Origin: an uncultured Alistipes sp.
Lineage (GTDB): Bacteria > Bacteroidota > Bacteroidia > Bacteroidales > Rikenellaceae
Assembly (NCBI RefSeq): GCF_949296715.1
Contig: NZ_CASFQD010000057.1
Location: 62,001 to 126,000 of the forward strand
Reading direction: 5' to 3'
Length of the DNA: 64,000 bases
Part shown: positions 24,339 to 31,424 of the stretch, piece after piece
Position numbering within the stretch: position 1 is the first letter of the stretch
Layout: each line of letters starts with the position of its first letter
Notes under the pieces: generated by a model
Database searches by the model: none
What the model saw: only the letters and a program-made list of their open reading frames with translations
What the model was told of the DNA's origin: nothing
Position numbers and translations under genes: made by a program

Positions 24339-24692
24339 CTATTTTTCGAGGATGACGCGGACGCTCCGGAGCTTGCCCCCGAGCGGCGGCGCCAGCTTGG
24401 CCACCGTGCATTTTACGTGCCGGATGGCCGGGAAGCGGCCGTAGAGCGCCTCGATGATGTTCATGGCCACGCGCTCGATCGTGCGCTGCGTCACGGCCAT
24501 CTGCTCGCGCACGACGCCGTAGACCTCCAGGTAGTTGACGGCCTTTTCGACGCTGTCCTCCGCGGCCACGTCGCCCAGCTCGGTCGTGAGCTCCAGGTCG
24601 ACCTGAAAGCGGTTGCCCACCTTGCGCTCGAGCTCGTAGCAGCCGTGCAGCGCCCGGAACTCCATGCTGTCCAAAACGATGCGGTACTCCAT
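24339..24692 (-). CDS. folB: Dihydroneopterin aldolase
   Basis: A 117-residue FolB that converts dihydroneopterin to hydroxymethyl-dihydropterin and glycolaldehyde in folate synthesis. Family blocks: MEFRALHGCYELERKVGNRF, VDLELTT, AVNYLEVYGVVREQM, TIERVAMNIIEALYGRFP and a C-terminal VRVILEK. The start codon is 1 bp from the tyrS stop, so it is co-transcribed behind dnaX-tyrS. Confidence 0.93.
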   Translation of the reverse strand: MEYRIVLDSMEFRALHGCYELERKVGNRFQVDLELTTELGDVAAEDSVEKAVNYLEVYGVVREQMAVTQRTIERVAMNIIEALYGRFPAIRHVKCTVAKLAPPLGGKLRSVRVILEK

Positions 24693-24693
24693 G

Positions 24694-26001
24694 CTATTCG
24701 GCGATCACGAGGTAGTAGTTCTTCTTGCCGCGCTGCACGAGCAGGTACTTGCCGGCGATGAGCTCGGCGTCGGTCACGGCGCGCATCGCGTCCGCGACCT
24801 TCTCCTTGTTGAGCGACACGCCGCCGCCCTGCACTAGCTTGCGGCACTCGCCCTTCGAGGGGAAGAGCTGCGTGAGCCCGGCGCACAGCTCGACGAACGG
24901 CACGCCCGCGCCCTCCAGTTCGGTGCGTGCGACGCGGAACTGCGGCACGCCCTCGAAGACCTGCAGCAGCGTCTGCTCGTCGAGACGCCGCAGCGCCTCC
25001 GACGTCGCGCCGCCGAAGAGGATGGCCGATGCCTCGACGGCCTTCTCGTACTCCTCGCGCGAGTGGATCATCGTGGTGATCTCCTCGGCCAGCCGCTTCT
25101 GCAGCACGCGCAGGTGCGGCGCCGCCTCGTGTTCGGCGATGAGCCCCTCGATCGTCCCGCGGTCGAGCAGCGTGAAAATCTTGATGTAGCGCTTGGCATC
25201 CTCGTCGCTGACGTTGAGCCAGAACTGGTAGAACTTGTAGGGCGAGGTGTAGCGCGGGTCGAGCCAGACGTTGCCGCTCTCGGTCTTGCCGAACTTCGTG
25301 CCGTCGGCCTTCGTGATGAGCGGGCAGGTGATGGCGAACGCCTCGGCTTCGGGCCCCAGCTTGCGGCGGATGAGCTCCGTGCCGGTGGTGATGTTGCCCC
25401 ACTGGTCGGCGCCGCCCAGCTGGATCTTGCAGTTCATCGTCTCGTAGAGGTGCAGGAAATCGTAGCCCTGCACGAGCTGGTAGGTGAACTCCGTGAACGA
25501 CATGCCGTCGCCCTCGCCGTTGAAACGTTTTTTGACCGAGTCCTTGGCCATCATGTAGTTGACGGTGATGCACTTGCCGATGTCGCGGATGAAGTCCAGG
25601 AACGAAAAGTCCTTCATCCAGTCGTAGTTGTTCACCAGCCGTGCGGCGTTCGAGGCGTCGGAGTCGAAGTCGAGCAGCTTGGCCAGCTGCCGCTTGATCG
25701 CCTCCTGGTTGTGGCGCAGCGTCGCCTCGTCGAGCAGGTTGCGCTCCTGCGACTTGCCCGAGGGGTCGCCGATCATGCCCGTGGCGCCGCCCACGAGGGC
25801 CAGCGGACGGTGTCCGCACATCTGGAAGTGCTTGAGGATCATCACACCCACCAGGTGGCCGATGTGCAGCGAGTCGGCCGTGGGGTCGATACCCAGGTAG
25901 GCCGTCGTCATCTCCTTTTCGAGCTGTTCCTTTGCGCCGGGCATGATCGTGTGGATCATGCCGCGCCATTCGAGTTCTTCGATGAAATTCTTGGTTGCCA
26001 T
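24694..26001 (-). CDS. tyrS: Tyrosyl-tRNA synthetase
   Basis: A 435-residue class I synthetase. HIGH is at residues 46-49 (DSLHIGHLVG), the tyrosine-binding LGGADQWGN follows, and the KMSKS equivalent is KFGKTESGN. The C-terminal S4-like RNA-binding domain ends the protein (FPSKGECRKLVQGGGVSLNKEKV). The length and the KFGKT variant fit the bacterial TyrRS form. It sits 30 bp downstream of dnaX and 1 bp upstream of folB in a leftward operon. Confidence 0.97.
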   Translation of the reverse strand: MATKNFIEELEWRGMIHTIMPGAKEQLEKEMTTAYLGIDPTADSLHIGHLVGVMILKHFQMCGHRPLALVGGATGMIGDPSGKSQERNLLDEATLRHNQEAIKRQLAKLLDFDSDASNAARLVNNYDWMKDFSFLDFIRDIGKCITVNYMMAKDSVKKRFNGEGDGMSFTEFTYQLVQGYDFLHLYETMNCKIQLGGADQWGNITTGTELIRRKLGPEAEAFAITCPLITKADGTKFGKTESGNVWLDPRYTSPYKFYQFWLNVSDEDAKRYIKIFTLLDRGTIEGLIAEHEAAPHLRVLQKRLAEEITTMIHSREEYEKAVEASAILFGGATSEALRRLDEQTLLQVFEGVPQFRVARTELEGAGVPFVELCAGLTQLFPSKGECRKLVQGGGVSLNKEKVADAMRAVTDAELIAGKYLLVQRGKKNYYLVIAE

Positions 26002-26031
26002 TATTCCGTTTCTTTTGTTTTCGTGCTACTG

Positions 26032-28077
26032 TTATTCCACCTCGAGGTCGAGGACCTTCCGGAGCTCCGTCACGAGCGGATTCTTCTCCGTCAGGAATTT
26101 GACCCGATCCTCCAGTCGGATCGGCCGTGTCGGCCGCACCTTTTCGTTGACGATCACCTCCAGTTCGATCGCCCCCTCGACGCCGGCCAGCTCGGCGATG
26201 CGCGTCAGCATTGCTGTCCGGCTGCGGAGCATTTCGTCGCGCAGTTCCGTCGTCGGAACACTCACCGAGAGGGTGTTGCCGCGGAAACTCATCAGTTCGA
26301 AGGCCGCGACAAAGCGCGGGCGCCGCTCGCGGATGAGCTTCAGGATGCGGTCACGCGCCGCCTTCAGTTTCTCGGCGCAGGCGGGGTCAATCACCGGCGC
26401 CGCCGTGGCGGCCTTTTCGGCTTCGGCCGGGTCGCTCTCCGGAGCCCCTGCCGCGGCAATCATCGCCGAAAGCGAGGTTCCCGAGACGAACGGTCGGCGG
26501 ACGGTTTGCGGACGTTGCGCTGCCGTCGCTCCCGTCCCGGCTGCCGTTGGGCCCTCCGTGTGGGGAGCCGGCGCGGTCCGGACCTCCGTTGCGGGAGCCG
26601 GTGCGCCGGACTGTGCCGGGGTTGTCGCGCCGCCTGCCGCGTCCCTCCGGACCGGATCAAGGGCCGGTGCTGCGGGTGCTGCGGGTGCCGCCGGTGCCTG
26701 TATCGGTGCCGCCGGTGCCTGTATCGGTGCCGCCGGTGCCGGTGTTGCGGCCGCCGGTTGCGCCGCTCCCGAGGGTGACGTAACTCCTGCCGTTGCGGGT
26801 TGTGCAACTGCCGGGGCCGCCGTTGTCGTCGGGCCGGGTGCCGTTGTCGGGGCAGCCGTCGGTGCGGCGGGGCGTGGTGTTGCGGTGGCTGCCGGAGCGC
26901 CTTGCGGCGCCGTCGCGGTGGCAGCCGGTCGGGGTGTCAACTCCGGAAGCGGATACTCCGCGGAGGATGTCAGGTCGTTATTTTTTTTTTGGCCGAGCCC
27001 GGAGATTTTCATCAGGCCCAGCTCGACGAGCAACCGTTGGTTGGACGATTGCCGTATCTTCCCGTCGAGCTCCGTCAGGATCGAGATCGCGCCGAACAGA
27101 AACTCGACACTGCAGGCCTCCGCCTGCGCGCGGTATCGTTCGAGCAGCGTACCGGTCATCTCGATCAGCCGCAGCGTCTCGGGACGCTTGGCCATCAGCA
27201 GGTCGCGCATGTGGCGGTTGAGCCCCGCCATGAAGGTCTGGCCCGAAAAGCCTTTCGAGAGCACCTCGTCGAAGGTGACCAGCGCGTCGACGTAGTTGCC
27301 CGCAAGGAGCCGTTCGGTGACGCCGAAGTAGGTGTCGTAGTCCAGCACGTTGAGCGTCTGGGCGACGTGGCGGTAGTCGAGCGTTGTGCCGCAGAACGAG
27401 ACGGCCTTGTCGAACATCGACAGGGCGTCGCGCATGCCGCCGTCGGCCTTCTGTGCGATGAGGTTCAGCGACTCCTCGTCGGCCGTAATGCCCTCCTGCG
27501 AGGCGATGTAGCGCAGGTAGCCCACGGCGTCCTCCACGCGGATGCGGTTGAAGTCGTAGATCTGGCAGCGCGAGAGAATCGTCGGGATGATCTTGTGTTT
27601 CTCGGTGGTGGCGAGGATGAAGATGGCGTGTGCGGGGGGCTCTTCGAGCGTCTTGAGGAAGGCGTTGAAGGCCGCGGCCGAGAGCATGTGGACCTCGTCG
27701 ATGATGAAGACCGAGTAGCGGCCCACCTGCGGGATGATGCGCACCTGCTCGATGAGCGTGCGGATGTCCTCCACAGAGTTGTTCGACGCGGCGTCGAGCT
27801 CGTGGATGTTCAGCGAGCGCCCCTCGTTGAACGAACGGCACGACTCGCACTCGTTGCATGCCTCGGCTCCGTGCGGATGCAGGCAGTTGATGGCCTTGGC
27901 GAAGATGCGGGCGCAGGTGGTCTTGCCCACGCCGCGGGGTCCGCAGAAGAGGTAGGCATGTGCCAGCTGTCCGCGTTCGATGGCGTTTTGCAGGGTCGAA
28001 GTGATGTGCTCCTGCCCGACGACCGAACGGAACGTGGCGGGACGGTATTTCCGTGCGCTGACGATGAATTCACTCAT
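26032..28077 (-). CDS. dnaX: DNA polymerase III tau (and probably gamma) subunit
   Basis: A 681-residue clamp-loader ATPase. Walker A GPRGVGKT is at residues 46-53, the zinc-binding Cys are 65, 74, 77 and 80, Walker B region is VFIIDEVHMLS and sensor 1 LATTEKHKI. Domain III ends near 355. A Pro/Ala/Thr-rich linker (about 375-575) leads to a C-terminal domain. At codons 363-366 the coding strand has ten consecutive A residues, with a stop codon close by in both other frames, so a shortened gamma-like product is likely. The start overlaps the stop of the upstream ATP-grasp gene (ATGA) and also has its own -7 box. Confidence 0.96.
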   Translation of the reverse strand: MSEFIVSARKYRPATFRSVVGQEHITSTLQNAIERGQLAHAYLFCGPRGVGKTTCARIFAKAINCLHPHGAEACNECESCRSFNEGRSLNIHELDAASNNSVEDIRTLIEQVRIIPQVGRYSVFIIDEVHMLSAAAFNAFLKTLEEPPAHAIFILATTEKHKIIPTILSRCQIYDFNRIRVEDAVGYLRYIASQEGITADEESLNLIAQKADGGMRDALSMFDKAVSFCGTTLDYRHVAQTLNVLDYDTYFGVTERLLAGNYVDALVTFDEVLSKGFSGQTFMAGLNRHMRDLLMAKRPETLRLIEMTGTLLERYRAQAEACSVEFLFGAISILTELDGKIRQSSNQRLLVELGLMKISGLGQKKNNDLTSSAEYPLPELTPRPAATATAPQGAPAATATPRPAAPTAAPTTAPGPTTTAAPAVAQPATAGVTSPSGAAQPAAATPAPAAPIQAPAAPIQAPAAPAAPAAPALDPVRRDAAGGATTPAQSGAPAPATEVRTAPAPHTEGPTAAGTGATAAQRPQTVRRPFVSGTSLSAMIAAAGAPESDPAEAEKAATAAPVIDPACAEKLKAARDRILKLIRERRPRFVAAFELMSFRGNTLSVSVPTTELRDEMLRSRTAMLTRIAELAGVEGAIELEVIVNEKVRPTRPIRLEDRVKFLTEKNPLVTELRKVLDLEVE
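26978..26990 (-). other. dnaX: Slippery A10 tract with immediate out-of-frame stop in dnaX
   Basis: Coding strand CCAAAAAAAAAATAAC: A10 at 26981-26990 followed by TAAC. In frame it reads CAA AAA AAA AAT AAC. A -1 ribosomal shift or one extra A gives CAA AAA AAA AAA TAA (366-residue product); one A fewer gives ...ATA ACG ACC TGA (368 residues). Both products end just after domain III, the size of a gamma subunit. Confidence 0.75.
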
Positions 28078-29093
28078 AGTAGCGCAAAGATACCGAATTC
28101 AAAATTAAAAATTAAAAAAAGTACGTTGAAAATTGACGGAAAAGCGGGCTTTCCGTGTTTCTGTGCGGCGCGGCACTCGGGCAGCGGAAGGCAGTCGCCC
28201 AGGATGTGCTGGAATTCGTCGGTGAAGTTCATGCTCGTGCCGGCGGCCGGCGTGAAGGTCATCTCCCCGAAGACGGGATGTCCGTTGACCTCGTAGAAGT
28301 CGACGCGGACCATGCGGAACCCTTCGGCGAGACGTTCGGCCGCCGCGAGCATCTCGTCGAGCGACTCGGGGCGCGGGATGCGCTGCCGCACGGGCGCGTC
28401 GCCCGTGGTGCGGACATAGCGTCCGAGGTCCTCCCACGTGCGGGCGTCGAAAAGCTCCTTCTTCGCGTGGCTCGGGGTCGTGCGTTCGTAGCAGACCTGG
28501 CAGTAGCGGGGTTTCCCGTCGAAGCAGTAGAACTTGTAGTCGACGAGCGTGCTGCCGAAGGCGGGATTTGCGGGCAGCAGTTCCTCGGCGACGATGCAGG
28601 GCTTGATGGCCATGTAGTGCCACTCGCCGCTCTTGCGGCCGAAGCGGTGGCGGATCGCGTCGCCCATCTTGCGCAGGACGGCCTGCCGGTTGATCTTCAT
28701 CCGGTCGCGGACCAGCACGACGTCGCCGTAGCCGTTGTTGGGTTTCATGACGAAACTGTCGGGCAGGCGCGGGTCGTCGAAGTCGATCTCGTCGGCCGAA
28801 TCCCAGACGGCGTAGAGCCGGTTCAGCAGATGTCCCAGACCGCGCTGTTCGACGTATTCGCGCACGCGGTACTTGTCGGCCAGCTGCGACCAGCGCCGGT
28901 CGTCGGCGTGGAGCATGAGCCACATGACCTTTTCGTTGAGCGTCTGCGGGTTCTCCAGATCGGGTTCCCTGCCGAACTTCTCCTTGTAGCGCAGGCGGAG
29001 CAGTTTTTCCCGATTGGTATGTCTGTAACAGGCTTTCTGCAGGACGAGCCATTCGTGAGCCAGACAGGTGCGGAGGGTAGATAGGAGATCCAT
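28074..29093 (-). CDS. TupA-like ATP-grasp protein (surface glycan type), copy 1
   Basis: A 339-residue protein of the TupA-like ATP-grasp family: EKVMWLMLHADDRRWSQLADKYRVREYV, FVMKPNNGYGDVVLV (ATP-binding lysine strand), VDYKFYCFDGKPRYCQV and MVRVDFYEVNGHPVFGEMTFTPAAG (metal-binding Asp/Glu). Family members occur in capsule and cell-wall polymer loci and probably ligate amino acids or similar groups to glycans. The last 20 or so residues (from FPSIFNVLF) are unusual, hydrophobic and encoded by AT-rich repeat-like DNA, which suggests loss of the original stop. The stop overlaps dnaX (ATGA). The paralogue at 29378-30361 is adjacent. Confidence 0.85.
   Translation of the reverse strand: MDLLSTLRTCLAHEWLVLQKACYRHTNREKLLRLRYKEKFGREPDLENPQTLNEKVMWLMLHADDRRWSQLADKYRVREYVEQRGLGHLLNRLYAVWDSADEIDFDDPRLPDSFVMKPNNGYGDVVLVRDRMKINRQAVLRKMGDAIRHRFGRKSGEWHYMAIKPCIVAEELLPANPAFGSTLVDYKFYCFDGKPRYCQVCYERTTPSHAKKELFDARTWEDLGRYVRTTGDAPVRQRIPRPESLDEMLAAAERLAEGFRMVRVDFYEVNGHPVFGEMTFTPAAGTSMNFTDEFQHILGDCLPLPECRAAQKHGKPAFPSIFNVLFLIFNFEFGIFALL
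28085..28092 (-). promoter_or_regulatory. -7 element of dnaX, adjoining the start codon
   Basis: TATCTTTG on the minus strand, exact TAnnTTTG, 7 bp before the dnaX ATG and inside the 3' end of the ATP-grasp gene. Confidence 0.55.
28094..28135. repeat. AT-rich 'aaaattaaaa' degenerate repeat
   Basis: aattcaaaattaaaaatt then ttgaaaattgac-type words, the kind of AT-rich intergenic filler common in Bacteroidales. Here it is read through as the C-terminal tail of the ATP-grasp protein. Confidence 0.5.
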
Positions 29094-29305
29094 GTGAGCG
29101 TGTATTGGTCGTCGGTCCGTTTTCCGGTTCCACCCGATGCCGGTTGCTTCGGTCGCGCCGCGCCGCCGGGTCCGTCTGTACAGAAATCCCGAGGGGTGTT
29201 GCCGGTCGGTTTCCCGTCCTGTTCCTGGTCACGTGATCTGTGGCGGGGGACGGCGGAACGCCGGTTTGTGCATCCGTTTCCGGTGGTGGAATCCCTTTGA
29301 CGCTG

Positions 29306-29313
29306 CAAAGATA
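29306..29313 (-). promoter_or_regulatory. -7 element upstream of ATP-grasp copy 1
   Basis: TATCTTTG on the minus strand (exact match), about 210 bp before the start codon; the 29094-29305 leader shows no gene and no -33 TTG was found at normal spacing. Confidence 0.5.
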
Positions 29314-29377
29314 TCCATTTTACCAATAATAACGAAAAAATGAACACAAAAAAGCAGAATATGACCGGATTGGCGTG

Positions 29378-30361
29378 TTATCGCACCTTTTCGGCCGGCA
29401 GTTCGACCTGCCTGCCCATGATGAGCTGGAACTCCTCGGTGAAACCCGTGTCGAGCCCTGCCGCCGAGGTGAAGGTCATCTCGCCGAAGACCGGCTGTCC
29501 GTCGACCTCATAGAAGTCGACGCGCACGGTCGGAAATCCCTCCGAGAGGCGGGCGGCGATACGAAGCATCCGTTTGAGCGAGCGGGGGCGCGGAAACACG
29601 CGTTGTCCGGGGTCGTAGTAATGCCCCGTGACATAGCGGCCCAGGTCTTCCCATGTGCGGGCATCGTAGAGCCCTGTCTTGACGTTCCCTGCTGTCCGCC
29701 GGTCATAGCAGACCAGACAGTAGCGGGGGACTCCGGCAAAACAGTAGAATTTGTAGTCGATCGGTTTCCCGCCGAAGAGCGGGTCTCCCGGGAGCAGTCG
29801 TTCGGCAAGGATGCACGGCTGGATGGCCAGATAGTGGTATTCGGCAGTCTTGCGACCGAAGCGGCGATGCAGAGCCCGACGCATTTTCCGGCGGATGGCG
29901 GGAAGGTCCGCCGTGGCGGTGTCACGGATGATCAGCGTGTCGCCGCATCCGTTGTTGGTCTTGAGCACGACGGCCGTGGGGGGTATGCCGTCACGGGTCT
30001 TCAGTGCTGCAAGATCGATCTCCTCGGCGGTCTTCCAAACGGCATACAATTCGTTGAGTAAAAATTCCCCCCCCCTTCCGATTCGTTGCCGCACATACTC
30101 CCGCACGCGGTATTTGTCGGCCAGCTGCGTCCATTGCGAGGTGTCGGAGTAGAGTTTCAGCCACAGGATTTTTTCGTTGTAGGTCCGGGGTGTTTCCAGA
30201 TCGGGGTCGTGCCCGAAAGTCATGCGGTAGAGCAGCCGTGTGAGAGCCACGGGGTCTTCCGTATAGGCGTAGTAGCGCCGTTTGATTCTTGCCCAGCGGT
30301 ATTTCAGCGTGTTTCGCAGAGCGGAAATTCTCCCCCGTGCAGGTTTGTCCGATGTCTGCAT
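29378..30361 (-). CDS. TupA-like ATP-grasp protein, copy 2, with G9 tract
   Basis: A 327-residue paralogue of the neighbouring ATP-grasp protein: EKILWLKLYSDTSQWTQLADKYRVREYVRQR, VVLKTNNGCGDTLII, IDYKFYCFAGVPRYCLVCYD and TVRVDFYEVDGQPVFGEMTFTSAAG, with the same metal-binding acidic residues. At codons 95-98 the coding strand has nine G residues (30067-30075) encoding R-G-G in a short insertion absent from copy 1; loss or gain of one G leads to stop codons within about 30 codons. The ATG at 30361 is preferred; upstream in-frame starts would add non-homologous sequence. Probably a surface-glycan modifying ligase. Confidence 0.84.
   Translation of the reverse strand: MQTSDKPARGRISALRNTLKYRWARIKRRYYAYTEDPVALTRLLYRMTFGHDPDLETPRTYNEKILWLKLYSDTSQWTQLADKYRVREYVRQRIGRGGEFLLNELYAVWKTAEEIDLAALKTRDGIPPTAVVLKTNNGCGDTLIIRDTATADLPAIRRKMRRALHRRFGRKTAEYHYLAIQPCILAERLLPGDPLFGGKPIDYKFYCFAGVPRYCLVCYDRRTAGNVKTGLYDARTWEDLGRYVTGHYYDPGQRVFPRPRSLKRMLRIAARLSEGFPTVRVDFYEVDGQPVFGEMTFTSAAGLDTGFTEEFQLIMGRQVELPAEKVR
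30067..30075 (-). repeat. Homopolymer G9 (coding strand)
   Basis: Nine C on the plus strand, so nine G in the ATP-grasp copy 2 message. Both single-base indels truncate the protein (TGA in each alternative frame). Confidence 0.9.
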
Positions 30362-30430
30362 AGATAATAAAGAATTGGAGTAAGGAGCGTTAAAGATGGG
30401 TAAAATATAAAATGCTTCCAAACGATCGGA

Positions 30431-30445
30431 CATTCTGACAGAATG
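30431..30445. promoter_or_regulatory. Palindrome upstream of ATP-grasp copy 2
   Basis: cattctg-a-cagaatg, a perfect 7-bp inverted repeat with a 1-bp centre in the 370-bp gene-free gap 30362-30731. Possible operator; nothing else recognisable was seen in the gap. Confidence 0.35.
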
Positions 30446-30731
30446 AATCGGCAGCATCGTGACAATAAGTTATGATATTGCAGCCCTTTTTGACCTGTTG
30501 ACTCCGATCCGGTCCGGTGTGAACGAGACGGAATGCGGATGGGACCGATGCTGGATTCGATGCAGTAGTGGTAAATCGGAATGGCCGACTGCCGATATCA
30601 CGCATGGGAGCGGACCGTATGGATTTTATGCCTATTTTTAGCGCGGAGAACCGATGCCGCCCGGGATGTTGCGTGCATGGAACCGGACGGGGCGGTTTTT
30701 CCGATTGTCGAACCTTCAAACGATTCGTATT

Positions 30732-31157
30732 ATGAGAAAACTGATGATGACCGGAGCCCTTGTGCTCCTTGCCATGCTCTTCGTGGGACGGGCCGAGGCC
30801 CGCGAGCCCGGTACCTTTCAGTTGAGCACCCACATGCTGGATATCTCGCAGGGGGTGCCGGCGCCCGGCGTGGCGGTGACGCTCTATGTGCAGCAGGCCG
30901 ACGGCAGCTGGCGCATGGTGGCCGGACGCCGCACGGACGCAAACGGCCGGATCGCCGACCTGCTGCCCCACGGTGCTCCGGGCGCGAACGACGGCGTCTA
31001 CAGGCTGCGTTTCGAGACCGATCCCTATTTTGCGGCGCAGGGGCTCCGCTCGATCTATCCCTATGTGGAGGTGACCTTCCGCATCGAGGGCGACGGCCAC
31101 TACCATATCCCGATCACGATGTCGGCGAACGGCTATTCGACCTACCGCGGCAACTGA
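30732..31157 (+). CDS. Transthyretin-like 5-hydroxyisourate hydrolase, exported
   Basis: A 141-residue protein with a signal peptide (residues 1-23, ending AEA/REP) and a full transthyretin-related domain: LSTHMLDISQGVPAPGVAVT contains the first catalytic His, GRRTDANGRIADL the conserved Arg region, and HYHIPITMSANGYSTYRGN the second His and the C-terminal tetrapeptide (YRGN here in place of the usual YRGS). HIU hydrolase converts 5-hydroxyisourate to OHCU in urate breakdown; periplasmic forms are known in enterobacteria. No uricase or OHCU decarboxylase gene is nearby. The last-residue change could alter activity. Confidence 0.88.
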   Translation: MRKLMMTGALVLLAMLFVGRAEAREPGTFQLSTHMLDISQGVPAPGVAVTLYVQQADGSWRMVAGRRTDANGRIADLLPHGAPGANDGVYRLRFETDPYFAAQGLRSIYPYVEVTFRIEGDGHYHIPITMSANGYSTYRGN

Positions 31158-31250
31158 CCGCCCGCGGGTGCGCGTGTCGTCTCTTTCCGCACGGGGCGGC
31201 CGCCGGTGTTCGCGTCGGTCAGGCATTGCCGCGACGCCCGTGCGAGTCCG

Positions 31251-31274
31251 GGGGAGCTTCGGCTCCCCTTTTTT
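31251..31274 (+). terminator. Terminator after the HIU hydrolase gene
   Basis: A 7-bp GC-rich stem (ggggagc / gctcccc) with UUCG tetraloop and six Ts. Confidence 0.88.
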
Positions 31275-31293
31275 CTGCCGGTTTGGCGGGCGC

Positions 31294-31325
31294 TTGTCAG
31301 TTTTGATGTGACAATTTGTGACAAT
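31294..31325 (+). promoter_or_regulatory. Possible operator upstream of clpB
   Basis: TGTGACAAT occurs twice with a 10-bp period (31307-31315, 31317-31325), and TTGTCA at 31294-31299 forms an inverted pair with TGACAA at 31309-31314. One helical turn between copies suits a regulator binding one DNA face. No CIRCE element was seen. Confidence 0.4.
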
Positions 31326-31424
31326 GTCGGTCAAAAATATGCCGGAATGTCCGGATTGCAGGTGTGGCAGGCCTTTTGCTCCTGTTGGGGTCGAAACACG
31401 AACAAACAATAAAAAAACACGGAT

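Noticed and set aside
27000..27859. A 293-codon leftward frame inside dnaX as a separate gene
   Set aside because: It is an alternative frame of dnaX; its end at TAA after the A run is instead the stop used in the proposed slippage.
31294..31325. CIRCE heat-shock element
   Set aside because: No TTAGCACTC-N9-GAGTGCTAA pattern is present.
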